Of a DNA stretch of 64,000 bases, positions 8,590 through 16,538 are shown in pieces. Below the pieces are notes generated by a model, which worked only from the letters and a program-made list of their open reading frames with translations, was not told where the DNA came from and made no database searches. This DNA comes from Bacillota bacterium (GTDB taxonomy: Bacteria > Bacillota > Clostridia > Christensenellales > CAG-138): positions 72,320-136,319 of the forward strand of contig JAEYCM010000047.1 in the NCBI GenBank assembly GCA_023455425.1. The letters run 5' to 3'. The position numbers were made by a program, and so were the translations under genes. How positions within the stretch are numbered: the stretch's first letter is position 1; every line of letters begins with the position of its first letter.

Positions 8590-9831
8590 ATGGAACAAAA
8601 CAATACTATGAATGAAAACTCCCACTGGAAGCGGGTGTTCGGGCTATTTACGGCAGGGCAGGCATTGAGCCTCATCGGCTCTTCCGCCGTACAGTTCGCG
8701 CTTATCTGGTGGTTGGCGACAGAGAGCGGCTCCGCGATTGTACTTTCCATTTCCGGCCTTGCGGCGTTTTTGCCGACGATACTCATCGGGCCATTTGCAG
8801 GCGTATGGGTGGACAGGCTCAAACTCAAACATGTCATTATCTATGCGGACGCGTTTATGGGCGTATGCGCGGTGGTGCTGGCGGGTTTATTCTACTTAGG
8901 GCAGGGCTCGTATCTGCTGGTATATGCCGCGCTGTTCTTACGCGGGCTGGGCGGCGCGTTCCACATGCCTGCCGTGCAGAAGGCGATTCCCATGATCGCC
9001 CCGCAGGATCAATTGATGCGCGTCAACGGCATCATGCAGTTTTTGCAGTCCGGCGCGTTTATGCTGGGCCCCGTCATCGGCGCGGCCATGTACGCGGTGC
9101 TGCCGCTGTGGCTCATTTTATTGACAGATACGCTGGGCGCTCTCATTGCCTGTATTGCGACGGGCATGATAAAAATCCCCGATCCCCCGCGGCAGCACCA
9201 AGAAACGCCGCACATGTGGCGGGAAATGAAGGCGGGCGCAAAGACGCTCTACTCCATGCGGCGGATGTTTATTGTGACGGTGACATCCATCCTCTGCATG
9301 GTGGCGTTCATGCCCATGTCCTCGCTGTATCCGCTCATGACCAGCAGCTATTTTAAGGGCACGGCCTGGCACGCGGGCATTGTCGAGTTCGTGTTTGCGG
9401 CCGGCATGATGGTGGCGGCGGGGCTGGTCAGCGCGCGCGGAGAGGTGAAAGATAAGTTCCGCATGATCCACCTTTCGCTGCTGATGCTGGGCTTAACTTC
9501 GCTGTTGTGCGGTGTTTTGCCGCCGGATATGCGGTATTTCTGGGCGTTTGCGGTGCTGTGCGCGTTCATGGGCGCAAGCGGCAACCTCTACAATATCCCG
9601 TACATGGCATATATGCAGCAGAACGTGCCGCCGGAAGAAATGGGGCGGGTGTTCTCGCTTATCATGAGCCTTTCCTCTCTTGCGATGCCGCTTGGGCTGT
9701 TGATTGCAGGCCCGGTATCGGAAGCGGAGGGCGTGGCTTTCTGGTTCCTCATTTCCGGCATCTTCATGATGGCGGTGACGCTTGTGAGCATGCTGCTGAC
9801 TTCTGGGATGAAGGAAAAAGCGGCGGAATAG
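8590..9831 (+). CDS. MFS transporter (Mef-like drug efflux type)
   Basis: 413-aa major facilitator protein with about twelve hydrophobic helices. The N-terminal part (SLIGSSAVQFALIWWLA, then FAGVWVDRL with the motif A-like Asp/Arg) resembles the MefA/EnuB branch of macrolide-type exporters and other MFS permeases of Bacillota; the real substrate is unknown. The start is odd: the good AAGGAGG site at 8560-8566 is about 23 bases from the ATG at 8590 and no in-frame start lies closer. Either the ribosome site is bridged by a fold or translation is weak. Confidence 0.82.
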   Translation: MEQNNTMNENSHWKRVFGLFTAGQALSLIGSSAVQFALIWWLATESGSAIVLSISGLAAFLPTILIGPFAGVWVDRLKLKHVIIYADAFMGVCAVVLAGLFYLGQGSYLLVYAALFLRGLGGAFHMPAVQKAIPMIAPQDQLMRVNGIMQFLQSGAFMLGPVIGAAMYAVLPLWLILLTDTLGALIACIATGMIKIPDPPRQHQETPHMWREMKAGAKTLYSMRRMFIVTVTSILCMVAFMPMSSLYPLMTSSYFKGTAWHAGIVEFVFAAGMMVAAGLVSARGEVKDKFRMIHLSLLMLGLTSLLCGVLPPDMRYFWAFAVLCAFMGASGNLYNIPYMAYMQQNVPPEEMGRVFSLIMSLSSLAMPLGLLIAGPVSEAEGVAFWFLISGIFMMAVTLVSMLLTSGMKEKAAE

Positions 9832-9857
9832 GCTTTAAAACGAGATGTTATAAGGTT

Positions 9858-9900
9858 CTTAGGGCCGTTACGGCCCTAAGCGGGGTTTGGGGCAGAGCCC
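9858..9900. repeat. GC-rich palindromic intergenic elements
   Basis: A perfect 10-bp stem CTTAGGGCCG / CGGCCCTAAG (9858-9867 with 9871-9880) is followed at once by another dyad, GGGGTTTGGG with a CAGAGCCCC arm (about 9882-9901). Neither has a T-run. They look like REP-type or retained palindromic sequences after the MFS gene rather than simple terminators. Confidence 0.35.
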
Positions 9901-9915
9901 CAATGTTTCCTGACG

Positions 9916-9945
9916 CGGCCCTGCCTTTGGGAGGGCCGTGTTTTA
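9916..9945 (+). terminator. Probable terminator after MFS gene
   Basis: CGGCCCT (9916-9922) pairs with AGGGCCG (9932-9938), followed by TGTTTTA. The remaining 150 bases before lipA are AT-rich with no recognisable gene. Confidence 0.5.
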
Positions 9946-10093
9946 ATATCTCCATAAAAACAAGCAAAAAATTTACAGACCCACTAATCATCCGAATTCA
10001 TTTACAAACCCCGCCCCTGCGTGTAGAGTAATACTATCCGCGCGGGCGTATGCCGCGCGCGGAAAACCACAGGATCAGAAAGCAAGGATATCA

Positions 10094-10984
10094 ATGGAAC
10101 AGACAACGCCGCTACGTAAGCCGGAATGGCTGCGCGTGAGAAGCAACACCGGGGAAGAAAACCGCAAGGTTGTGGAAATGCTTCGCGGGCTTTCCCTGCA
10201 TACGGTCTGCGAGGAAGCAAATTGCCCCAACTGCGGGGAGTGTTTTCAAAAGCGCACCGCCACGTTCATGATATTGGGCAACAACTGCACGCGCAACTGC
10301 ACGTTCTGCACCGTCACAAAAGATCGGCCCGTCTGCGTGGACCCGCAGGAACCAAGGCATGTGGCGGCAGCGGTAAAGGAGCTGGGGCTTAAGCATGTCG
10401 TCATCACCTCCGTCACACGGGATGATTTGCCGGATGGCGGCGCGGGCCATTTTGCGGACGTCATCCGCGCCATTCAGGACGCGTTTGCGGAGCCTCCTGT
10501 TATCGAAGTGCTGATTCCGGATTTTCAAGGCGATAAAGCGGCGCTTTCCACCGTGATCGCGGCATCGCCCCATATCATCAACCACAATGTTGAAACCGCG
10601 CCCCGCCTGTACCCGGAGGTCCGTCCCATGGCGGTGTACGGGCGCTCGCTGGAGCTGCTTGCCCGTGTCAAACGGGAAGCGCCGCATATCTATACGAAAT
10701 CGGGCGTCATGGTGGGCCTGGGGGAGACCCATGAAGAAGTAGTCGCCGTCATGAAAGACCTGCGCGAAGTCGGCTGTGACATCCTCACCATCGGCCAGTA
10801 CCTTGCCCCGAGCAAACTTCACCATCCGGTGGTAGCGTATGTTACCCCGGAAGAGTTCGCAGCTTACCGGCAGGAGGCGGAGGCTCTGGGCTTTTTGTAC
10901 GCCGCAAGCGCCCCGCTGGTGCGCAGTTCCTATATGGCGGGGGAGGCGTTTGAAACCATCCGGCAAAGGAGGGCGAAGACATGA
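10094..10984 (+). CDS. lipA: Lipoyl synthase
   Basis: 296-aa radical SAM enzyme that inserts two sulfurs into protein-bound octanoyl chains. The auxiliary cluster motif CX4CX5C is present (Cys39, Cys44, Cys50) and the radical SAM motif CX3CX2C follows (Cys65, Cys69, Cys72). The segment VITSVTRDDLPDGGA and the C-terminal SSYMAGEAF are family hallmarks. It overlaps lplA by 4 bases (ATGA), so the two form an operon that could both make and salvage lipoate. No lipB is seen in the window. Confidence 0.97.
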   Translation: MEQTTPLRKPEWLRVRSNTGEENRKVVEMLRGLSLHTVCEEANCPNCGECFQKRTATFMILGNNCTRNCTFCTVTKDRPVCVDPQEPRHVAAAVKELGLKHVVITSVTRDDLPDGGAGHFADVIRAIQDAFAEPPVIEVLIPDFQGDKAALSTVIAASPHIINHNVETAPRLYPEVRPMAVYGRSLELLARVKREAPHIYTKSGVMVGLGETHEEVVAVMKDLREVGCDILTIGQYLAPSKLHHPVVAYVTPEEFAAYRQEAEALGFLYAASAPLVRSSYMAGEAFETIRQRRAKT

Positions 10985-11958
10985 TCTATCTTTCTCACGA
11001 TAGTATGGACCCGTTCTTCTGGTTTGGGCTGGAGCATGAACTCTTACGCAAGCAGGAGCCGGAGGACGACTATTTTCTCTTTTGGCGTACAGAGCCTACG
11101 CTGATGATCGGCAACTACCAGATCGCCGCGGCGGAAATCAACGAAGCGCATGCAAAGCTTCGGGGCATCCATATTGTAAGGCGGCTGACGGGCGGCGGCA
11201 CTATATTTACCGACCCGGGAAGCTGGCAGTTTAGCTATATCATGCGCAGCCGGGAAAATCGGGAGATCGCGTTCGAATCGTTCGTGCGCCCCGTCCTGGA
11301 CGGGCTGCGGGATATGGGCGTGGACGCTTCGATGAGCGCGCGCAACGATCTTTTGACGGATAGCAGAAAATTCTGCGGCAACGCGCAGCACCATTCCGGC
11401 AGCCGCGTCTTGCACCACGGCTCCATATTGTTCGATACGGATATCGATGAAATGGTGCGCTGCCTCACGGTGGACGATGAAAAGATCATCACCAAGGGCA
11501 TCCGCTCCGTCCGGCAGCGGGTTACGAACCTGAAGGAGCATATCAGGGAGCAAATGGATTCCCTTGGGTTTCGGGACAGGCTCCTGAATTCCATGCTGTC
11601 CGGCGTAACAACCCGGGCGCTTAGTGAAGAAGAGATCCGCGCCGCCCAGAATACGGCGGAGCAGAAATTCAGAAGCTGGGATTGGATATATGGCAAAGCG
11701 CCCAACTGTCAGGTGGCAAAAAGCAAGCGCCTCAACGGCGGCAAGGTGGAAGTCTGCCTGGATGTGGATAAGGGCGTGATCGCAACCTGCAGCATCTACG
11801 GGGATTTCTTTTTTGCGGGCGAGCTTAACTCCCTGACCGACCGGCTCAAGGGTTGCCCCTACAACGAGCAGAGCGTGCGCGCCGTGCTCCAGGACGCTTT
11901 GCGCGCGCAGCCCTTTTATCTGATCCAGCCGGAGGAACTCATGGAGTGCATATTCTGA
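10981..11958 (+). CDS. lplA: Lipoate-protein ligase A
   Basis: 325-aa ligase that adenylates lipoate (or octanoate) and attaches it to carrier lysines such as GcvH or E2 domains. The lipoate-binding RRLTGGGTIF motif lies near residue 65, and a C-terminal accessory domain is present (AEQKFRSWDWIYGKAP then GKVEVCLDVDKGVI). Length is typical of two-domain LplA. Translationally coupled to lipA; a terminator follows. Confidence 0.94.
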   Translation: MIYLSHDSMDPFFWFGLEHELLRKQEPEDDYFLFWRTEPTLMIGNYQIAAAEINEAHAKLRGIHIVRRLTGGGTIFTDPGSWQFSYIMRSRENREIAFESFVRPVLDGLRDMGVDASMSARNDLLTDSRKFCGNAQHHSGSRVLHHGSILFDTDIDEMVRCLTVDDEKIITKGIRSVRQRVTNLKEHIREQMDSLGFRDRLLNSMLSGVTTRALSEEEIRAAQNTAEQKFRSWDWIYGKAPNCQVAKSKRLNGGKVEVCLDVDKGVIATCSIYGDFFFAGELNSLTDRLKGCPYNEQSVRAVLQDALRAQPFYLIQPEELMECIF

Positions 11959-11996
11959 CGCGGTCTAAAGAATCCAATATATAACCAATTGTTATA

Positions 11997-12037
11997 ACGA
12001 GAGCGCGCGTCCCAAGCGGACGCCGTTCTCTTTTTTT
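11997..12037 (+). terminator. Intrinsic terminator of lipA-lplA
   Basis: Long, slightly imperfect stem (about 11999-12012 with 12018-12030) followed by seven T. Confidence 0.8.
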
Positions 12038-12137
12038 ATGAAAACGCCAACGAAAAGCCATACTAAAAACAATGCATAGTGAAAAGAAAAAGATTCGCAC
12101 GCGCGGATAAATTTTCACTTTTCATTTGCATTTAATC

Positions 12138-12146
12138 TGTTATACT
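12138..12146 (+). promoter_or_regulatory. Extended -10 promoter of pyruvate kinase
   Basis: TGTTATACT at 12138-12146 fits an extended -10 element (TGnTATACT). It is about 48 bases before the ATG at 12194, which has an AAGGAGT site. Confidence 0.45.
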
Positions 12147-12193
12147 GCTATATGTGGAAAGATTTTGATTTCCGATAAGGAGTAACATATAAC

Positions 12194-13954
12194 ATGAGAA
12201 AAACCAAAATCGTATGCACCATCGGCCCTGCTTCGGAGGCCAAAGAGACGCTCCGGCAGATGATTCTTGCGGGGATGAACGTTGCCCGCCTTAACTTTTC
12301 CCACGGCGACCACGCGGAACATAAGGTGCGTGTGGACCGCCTGAAGGAGCTGCGGGAAGAAATGAAAGTTCCCCTTGCCATCATGCTGGATACGCGCGGG
12401 CCGGAGATTCGCATCGGCCGGTTCAAGAAGGGGAAAATTCAGCTTACCGAGGACGCAACATTTACCCTTACTACAAAAGAATGCGAAGGCGATGAAAGCA
12501 TTGCCTATATCAACTATTCCGCTTTGCCTTCCTGCGTCAAGCCCGGCGATAGCATCATGCTTGACGACGGGCTCATCGAGCTTTCCGTTCTGAGCGCGGA
12601 TGAAGAGAACATTGTCTGCCGCGTGGTCAACGGCGGCCCGCTTTCCAACAGCAAGAGCGTCAACCTGCCCGGCCTCTATATCGATATGCCGTACCTGTCC
12701 GAGCGGGACCGTGCGGATATCCTGTTTGCGGTGGAAAACGAGCTTGATTACATCGCGCTCTCCTTTGTGCGTACCGCGCAGGACGTCATGGACGTCAAAC
12801 GGTTCCTGGGACACCACGGCGCACCCGGCATTGAGCTGATCGCAAAAATCGAAAACCGCTCCGGCATTGATCATATCGATGAAATCATCCGCCTGTCCGC
12901 GGGTATTATGGTGGCACGCGGCGATATGGGCGTGGAAATTCCGTTTGAAGAGCTTCCGCACCTGCAGAAAAAGTTGATCACCAAGTGCTACAGTGCGGGC
13001 AAGCGCGTCATCACCGCAACGCAGATGCTTGAATCCATGGTAAGAAACGCGCGCCCCACCCGCGCGGAAATCACCGACGTCGCGAACGCGATTTACGACG
13101 GCACAAGCGCGCTGATGCTTTCCGGGGAGACTGCAAACGGCAAGTACCCCGTGGAAACCATCCGCACCATGGTGAAGATCGCCGAACGTACCGAGGAGTT
13201 CATCGATTATAAATCGAACTTCCACAACTTCCGGCCCGATCTTGACAAAAGCGTCATCAACGCCATTTCACATGCGACCTGCACCACCGCGCACGATCTG
13301 GAGGCGGCGGCCATCGTGACCGTCACGCGCACGGGTTCCACCGCGCGCATGGTGTCCCGTTTCCGTCCGGCCACGCCCATCGTCGCTATCACGCCCAACC
13401 CCCGCACCTACCGCCAACTCGCGCTTTCGTGGGGCGTGACGCCGCTGATGAACGATTACAGGGCAAGTAGCCAGGAACTGTTTTTGGATGCCGCACGCAA
13501 GGTGCAGGAGGCAAATCTTGCGCACGACGGGGATATCATTGTTATCACCGGTTCGTCGGACCGCGTGGGCGAAATCACCAATACGCTGCAGATTCATGTG
13601 TTGGGCACGGCGCTCGTGCGGGGAACAGGCAATGGCCTTGCGCCCATTACCGGGCGCGTATGCGTGGTGACCGGCCCTGACGATATCAAGAACTTCCACG
13701 ATGACGATATCCTCGTGATCGATCATACCACCAACGCCGTGCTGCATGAAATGCGCCGCGCGCGCGCCGTAGTGACGGAGGAGAATATGGCGGATTCGGG
13801 CGCCGCTTCCGCCTGCCTCGCGCTGGATCTTCCACTCATTGCAGGGGCGGAGGGCGCAACGCAGCTTCTAAAAACCGGCTGCCTCGCCACCATCGACGCA
13901 AAAAGCGGCGTTGTCTACAACGGGGACAGCTGCTATTCCGGCGGCAGCAAATAA
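12194..13954 (+). CDS. pyk: Pyruvate kinase with C-terminal PEP-utiliser domain
   Basis: 586 aa, matching the long Bacillus-type enzyme (about 585 aa) rather than the ~470-aa form. It converts PEP and ADP to pyruvate and ATP. Visible signatures are the RKTKIVCTIGPAS start, NFSHGDH, the catalytic region MVARGDMGVEIPFEELP, and the MLESMVRNARPTRAEITDVA stretch. The last 80-90 residues are the extra PEP-utiliser-like domain (ARAVVTEENMADSGAASACL). Monocistronic between its own promoter and terminator. Confidence 0.97.
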   Translation: MRKTKIVCTIGPASEAKETLRQMILAGMNVARLNFSHGDHAEHKVRVDRLKELREEMKVPLAIMLDTRGPEIRIGRFKKGKIQLTEDATFTLTTKECEGDESIAYINYSALPSCVKPGDSIMLDDGLIELSVLSADEENIVCRVVNGGPLSNSKSVNLPGLYIDMPYLSERDRADILFAVENELDYIALSFVRTAQDVMDVKRFLGHHGAPGIELIAKIENRSGIDHIDEIIRLSAGIMVARGDMGVEIPFEELPHLQKKLITKCYSAGKRVITATQMLESMVRNARPTRAEITDVANAIYDGTSALMLSGETANGKYPVETIRTMVKIAERTEEFIDYKSNFHNFRPDLDKSVINAISHATCTTAHDLEAAAIVTVTRTGSTARMVSRFRPATPIVAITPNPRTYRQLALSWGVTPLMNDYRASSQELFLDAARKVQEANLAHDGDIIVITGSSDRVGEITNTLQIHVLGTALVRGTGNGLAPITGRVCVVTGPDDIKNFHDDDILVIDHTTNAVLHEMRRARAVVTEENMADSGAASACLALDLPLIAGAEGATQLLKTGCLATIDAKSGVVYNGDSCYSGGSK

Positions 13955-13972
13955 AACGGGCATATGAATACA

Positions 13973-13999
13973 AAAAGGGCGGCTTGGCCGCCTTTTTTG
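13973..13999 (+). terminator. Intrinsic terminator of pyk
   Basis: GGCGGC (13978-13983) pairs with GCCGCC (13987-13992), followed by six T. Confidence 0.85.
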
Positions 14000-14449
14000 T
14001 GTCATTAATATAGAAAATCAGCCAAAATCAGCACATATTTGCTATGCATATTCTTCCTTTTATGCAACGGATACAGTATAATATTTTCATACCAAGCGTT
14101 CCTGCATACGTGCATGCAATAAAAAGACCGCGGCGCAGCCTGCTCCCCATCCGGCCGCAGGGCCTTGCTGAACAATATTATTGATCTTTCTTGCCTTTAA
14201 TTGACATTGTGTTTTACATTTGGGACGGGAGCAGCCGAAATGGACCTCTTTTGAGGGGCCGGAACAAGCGTATGCGGTTGTTGCCATATAGGCCCATTGG
14301 TACGATGAATATGAATGGAATAGATACTCCCAAGTTTGCCTTGTTGGAGCGGCCTTTTCAAGCGGTTGCTCCCCGTTTGCATAGCCGTGCCGCCGTTTTG
14401 CGCGCCTTGATGAGGGCTGCCGCCTGCACGGGGGAGAAGGGGGCGGCGC
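14000..14449 (+). other. 450-bp leader region before the double-HTH gene
   Basis: No established gene. A TATAAT box at 14077-14082 is a candidate promoter. A 52-codon frame (ATG 14305, stop 14461-14463) overlaps the start of the next gene by 14 bases and could be a coupled leader peptide, but it has no visible ribosome site. A TTGACA string at 14202-14207 lacks a -10 box at proper spacing. Confidence 0.3.
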
Positions 14450-16369
14450 ATGCTGTTTTATGAAAAAGTCGGGCTTTTATTAAAAGAGCTTGGCGTTGCG
14501 CGTACCGTGCTCGCGCGGGCCGCAGGGTTGGACGCCTCGCTGATCAGCCGCTTCCACAGCGGAGAGCGGGTTCCTTCTCATTTCAGCTTCCAGCTTGATA
14601 AGCTTTCCATGGGCGTGGCGGCGCTTGCGCTGCAACGCGGCAGCTACCCCCGTATCTGCGCGCTGTGCGGCGTGCCGGAATGCACGGACGTCAGCGCGCT
14701 TTCGGACGCGGTCAACGCGTGGATCAACACAGCGGATTCAGAGTTGCGGCCGCGGCGCGCCCACAAGCGGCAGCAATCTATACCGCGCGCTACGCAGCAA
14801 AAAGCGGACGGCGCGTTTGCGGAAAAACTGGATGCGCTCATTCAGACGGCGGAGGTGACCAACACCGAGCTTGCCCGGTATCTCAATGTGGATGCCTCTC
14901 TAATCAGCCGTTTTCGCGCGGGGGTGCGCCGCCCGGACTCTAAGGACCGGATTGTAGCCAACATCTGCACGTTTTTTTCACTGCGTGAGTACACCCCCAA
15001 ACAGCAGGAGGCGGTATTCCACACCCTCCGCATGGAACCCACAGAGGACAAAGAGGCGCTGCTTGACGCGGTGCGTTTCTATTTGCAGGCGGCGGGCCTA
15101 GACGCGGACCGCGCCTATGTGGACAATCTGCTCGAAACGCTCGATTCTATGAGCACAATCCCTGTGGTGAGCGCGCCTGTTCAGCCGCCCAAGCGCGCGA
15201 TCAGGCTGCAAACCGGGGAGTTGGACCTCTACCAGGGCAACGCGGGACTGCGCCACGCGGTGTCCATGCTGTTTGAACGCGTGCTTGCGGAGGGAATCGT
15301 CAAGGAACTTCGCCTGTTTTCAGATCGCGATCTTCGATGGGCGCTGGAGGACGAGGCGTTTTTGAACGCTTGGCCGGAACAGCTTAAGCGGATGGTGGAG
15401 CAGGGAACGCGCTTGACGTTTGTTCTTAGCATGGACTCTAGCCTAAATGGCATACTTCTTGCAATTGAACGCTGGATTCCACTGTTTATGACGGGCAAGT
15501 TAAACCTGTACCTGCTCTCCAGGCCGCAAGCGCGCCGGTTTTCCTGCACGATGTTTCTGGCGGACAAGCTTGCCGCGATCCAATCCTTTTGCGTCACAAA
15601 AACGGCGTCCTCGGCGTATTACCTGTATACCCGGCAGGTGGAGCTGATTGAAAACGGTCACTTGCAGCTTGACGCGCTTTTCGAATCCGGCTGTGTTTCC
15701 GTACAGATGTTCAGCAAAGGGATGCAGGCGCAGTACCAGCGGCAGCTGTCGGCCTTTGAGCGCGCGCCCGGCGATACGGACGTGGTGCTGCACTCGCTTT
15801 CGGCTTATACCATATCGCCTTCCCTGATGGAGCGGATGCTCAAAAGGGCGGGTATTTCGCAAGAAATCAGGGAACGCATTTTAACCTACCAGCAGCTTGC
15901 GGCAAAGCGCGCCGTAAAAAATCTGTCCCTTTACAGCATATCGGACTATATCTGCCTGGCGGACCCTGCGGATCTCAAAGCGGGCCGGGTGCAGGTGGAG
16001 CTTCCGTGGCTGGATGGCAGCGTGCGCGTCGCCTATACGCCCGCGGAGTATGCGGAGCATATCCGCGCGACGATCGAGCTGCTAAGAATGTATCCGGGGT
16101 ACAGCATCTATCTTTTGCCGGAGATGCCGTTCCAGAATATCATGCTCATGGTGCGCCAGGGGGTGGGAACGCTGATCCGTAAGCTGGACGGGCCAGGTCT
16201 TGCAATGGTCACCGCGCATCCTGAGCTCTCCGGTTCGCTTTCCAATTATATCGACACACTCAAGCTCCGAAGCATACGCGTCCACCCGGACTGCGGGCGG
16301 GGGTTGCGGATGATGCTGCAATACCTGCAGTTTGCCGCGCAGGCGGGCGCGGAAAGCGCGATAACATGA
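14450..16369 (+). CDS. Large regulator with two N-terminal HTH domains and an unrecognised C-terminal region
   Basis: 639 aa. Two related XRE-like helix-turn-helix units are visible: residues about 6-60 (LARAAGLDASLISRFHSGER) and about 125-180 (LARYLNVDASLISRFRAGVR). They share the DASLISRF recognition helix, indicating internal duplication. The remaining ~450 residues contain no motif I recognise and no clear membrane segments, so they may sense a ligand or partner. No transposase or kinase motif was seen. It stands alone, followed by a diguanylate cyclase gene 170 bases downstream; a link to c-di-GMP control is possible but unproven. Confidence 0.75.
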   Translation: MLFYEKVGLLLKELGVARTVLARAAGLDASLISRFHSGERVPSHFSFQLDKLSMGVAALALQRGSYPRICALCGVPECTDVSALSDAVNAWINTADSELRPRRAHKRQQSIPRATQQKADGAFAEKLDALIQTAEVTNTELARYLNVDASLISRFRAGVRRPDSKDRIVANICTFFSLREYTPKQQEAVFHTLRMEPTEDKEALLDAVRFYLQAAGLDADRAYVDNLLETLDSMSTIPVVSAPVQPPKRAIRLQTGELDLYQGNAGLRHAVSMLFERVLAEGIVKELRLFSDRDLRWALEDEAFLNAWPEQLKRMVEQGTRLTFVLSMDSSLNGILLAIERWIPLFMTGKLNLYLLSRPQARRFSCTMFLADKLAAIQSFCVTKTASSAYYLYTRQVELIENGHLQLDALFESGCVSVQMFSKGMQAQYQRQLSAFERAPGDTDVVLHSLSAYTISPSLMERMLKRAGISQEIRERILTYQQLAAKRAVKNLSLYSISDYICLADPADLKAGRVQVELPWLDGSVRVAYTPAEYAEHIRATIELLRMYPGYSIYLLPEMPFQNIMLMVRQGVGTLIRKLDGPGLAMVTAHPELSGSLSNYIDTLKLRSIRVHPDCGRGLRMMLQYLQFAAQAGAESAIT

Positions 16370-16485
16370 GCGTTTTCGACAGCGTCGAGATGCAAAATCC
16401 GGGTTTTTTGCACAATTTTTGGGAAACGATTGACATGCCTGATTTTCGTATAATAAGATAACGTCAAATAGAAGACCCTCACTTT

Positions 16486-16502
16486 GCGTCAGCGTTTGAC
16501 GC
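16486..16502. promoter_or_regulatory. TGACGC inverted repeat in the diguanylate cyclase leader
   Basis: GCGTCA (16486-16491) and TGACGC (16497-16502) form a dyad 37 bases upstream of the ATG at 16539. Further TGACG-type half sites occur at about 16461-16466 and 16530-16536, and a TATAAT string at about 16449-16454. It looks like an operator cluster. Confidence 0.35.
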
Positions 16503-16538
16503 GTCTATATAAACGCAGGTGTATGGCTTGAGTGACGC

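Noticed and set aside
12140..13225. 361-codon minus-strand frame opposite pyk
   Set aside because: Pyruvate kinase is plain on the other strand; this frame is a GC shadow.
14202..14207. TTGACA as promoter of the double-HTH gene
   Set aside because: No -10 box occurs at 16-18 bp spacing.
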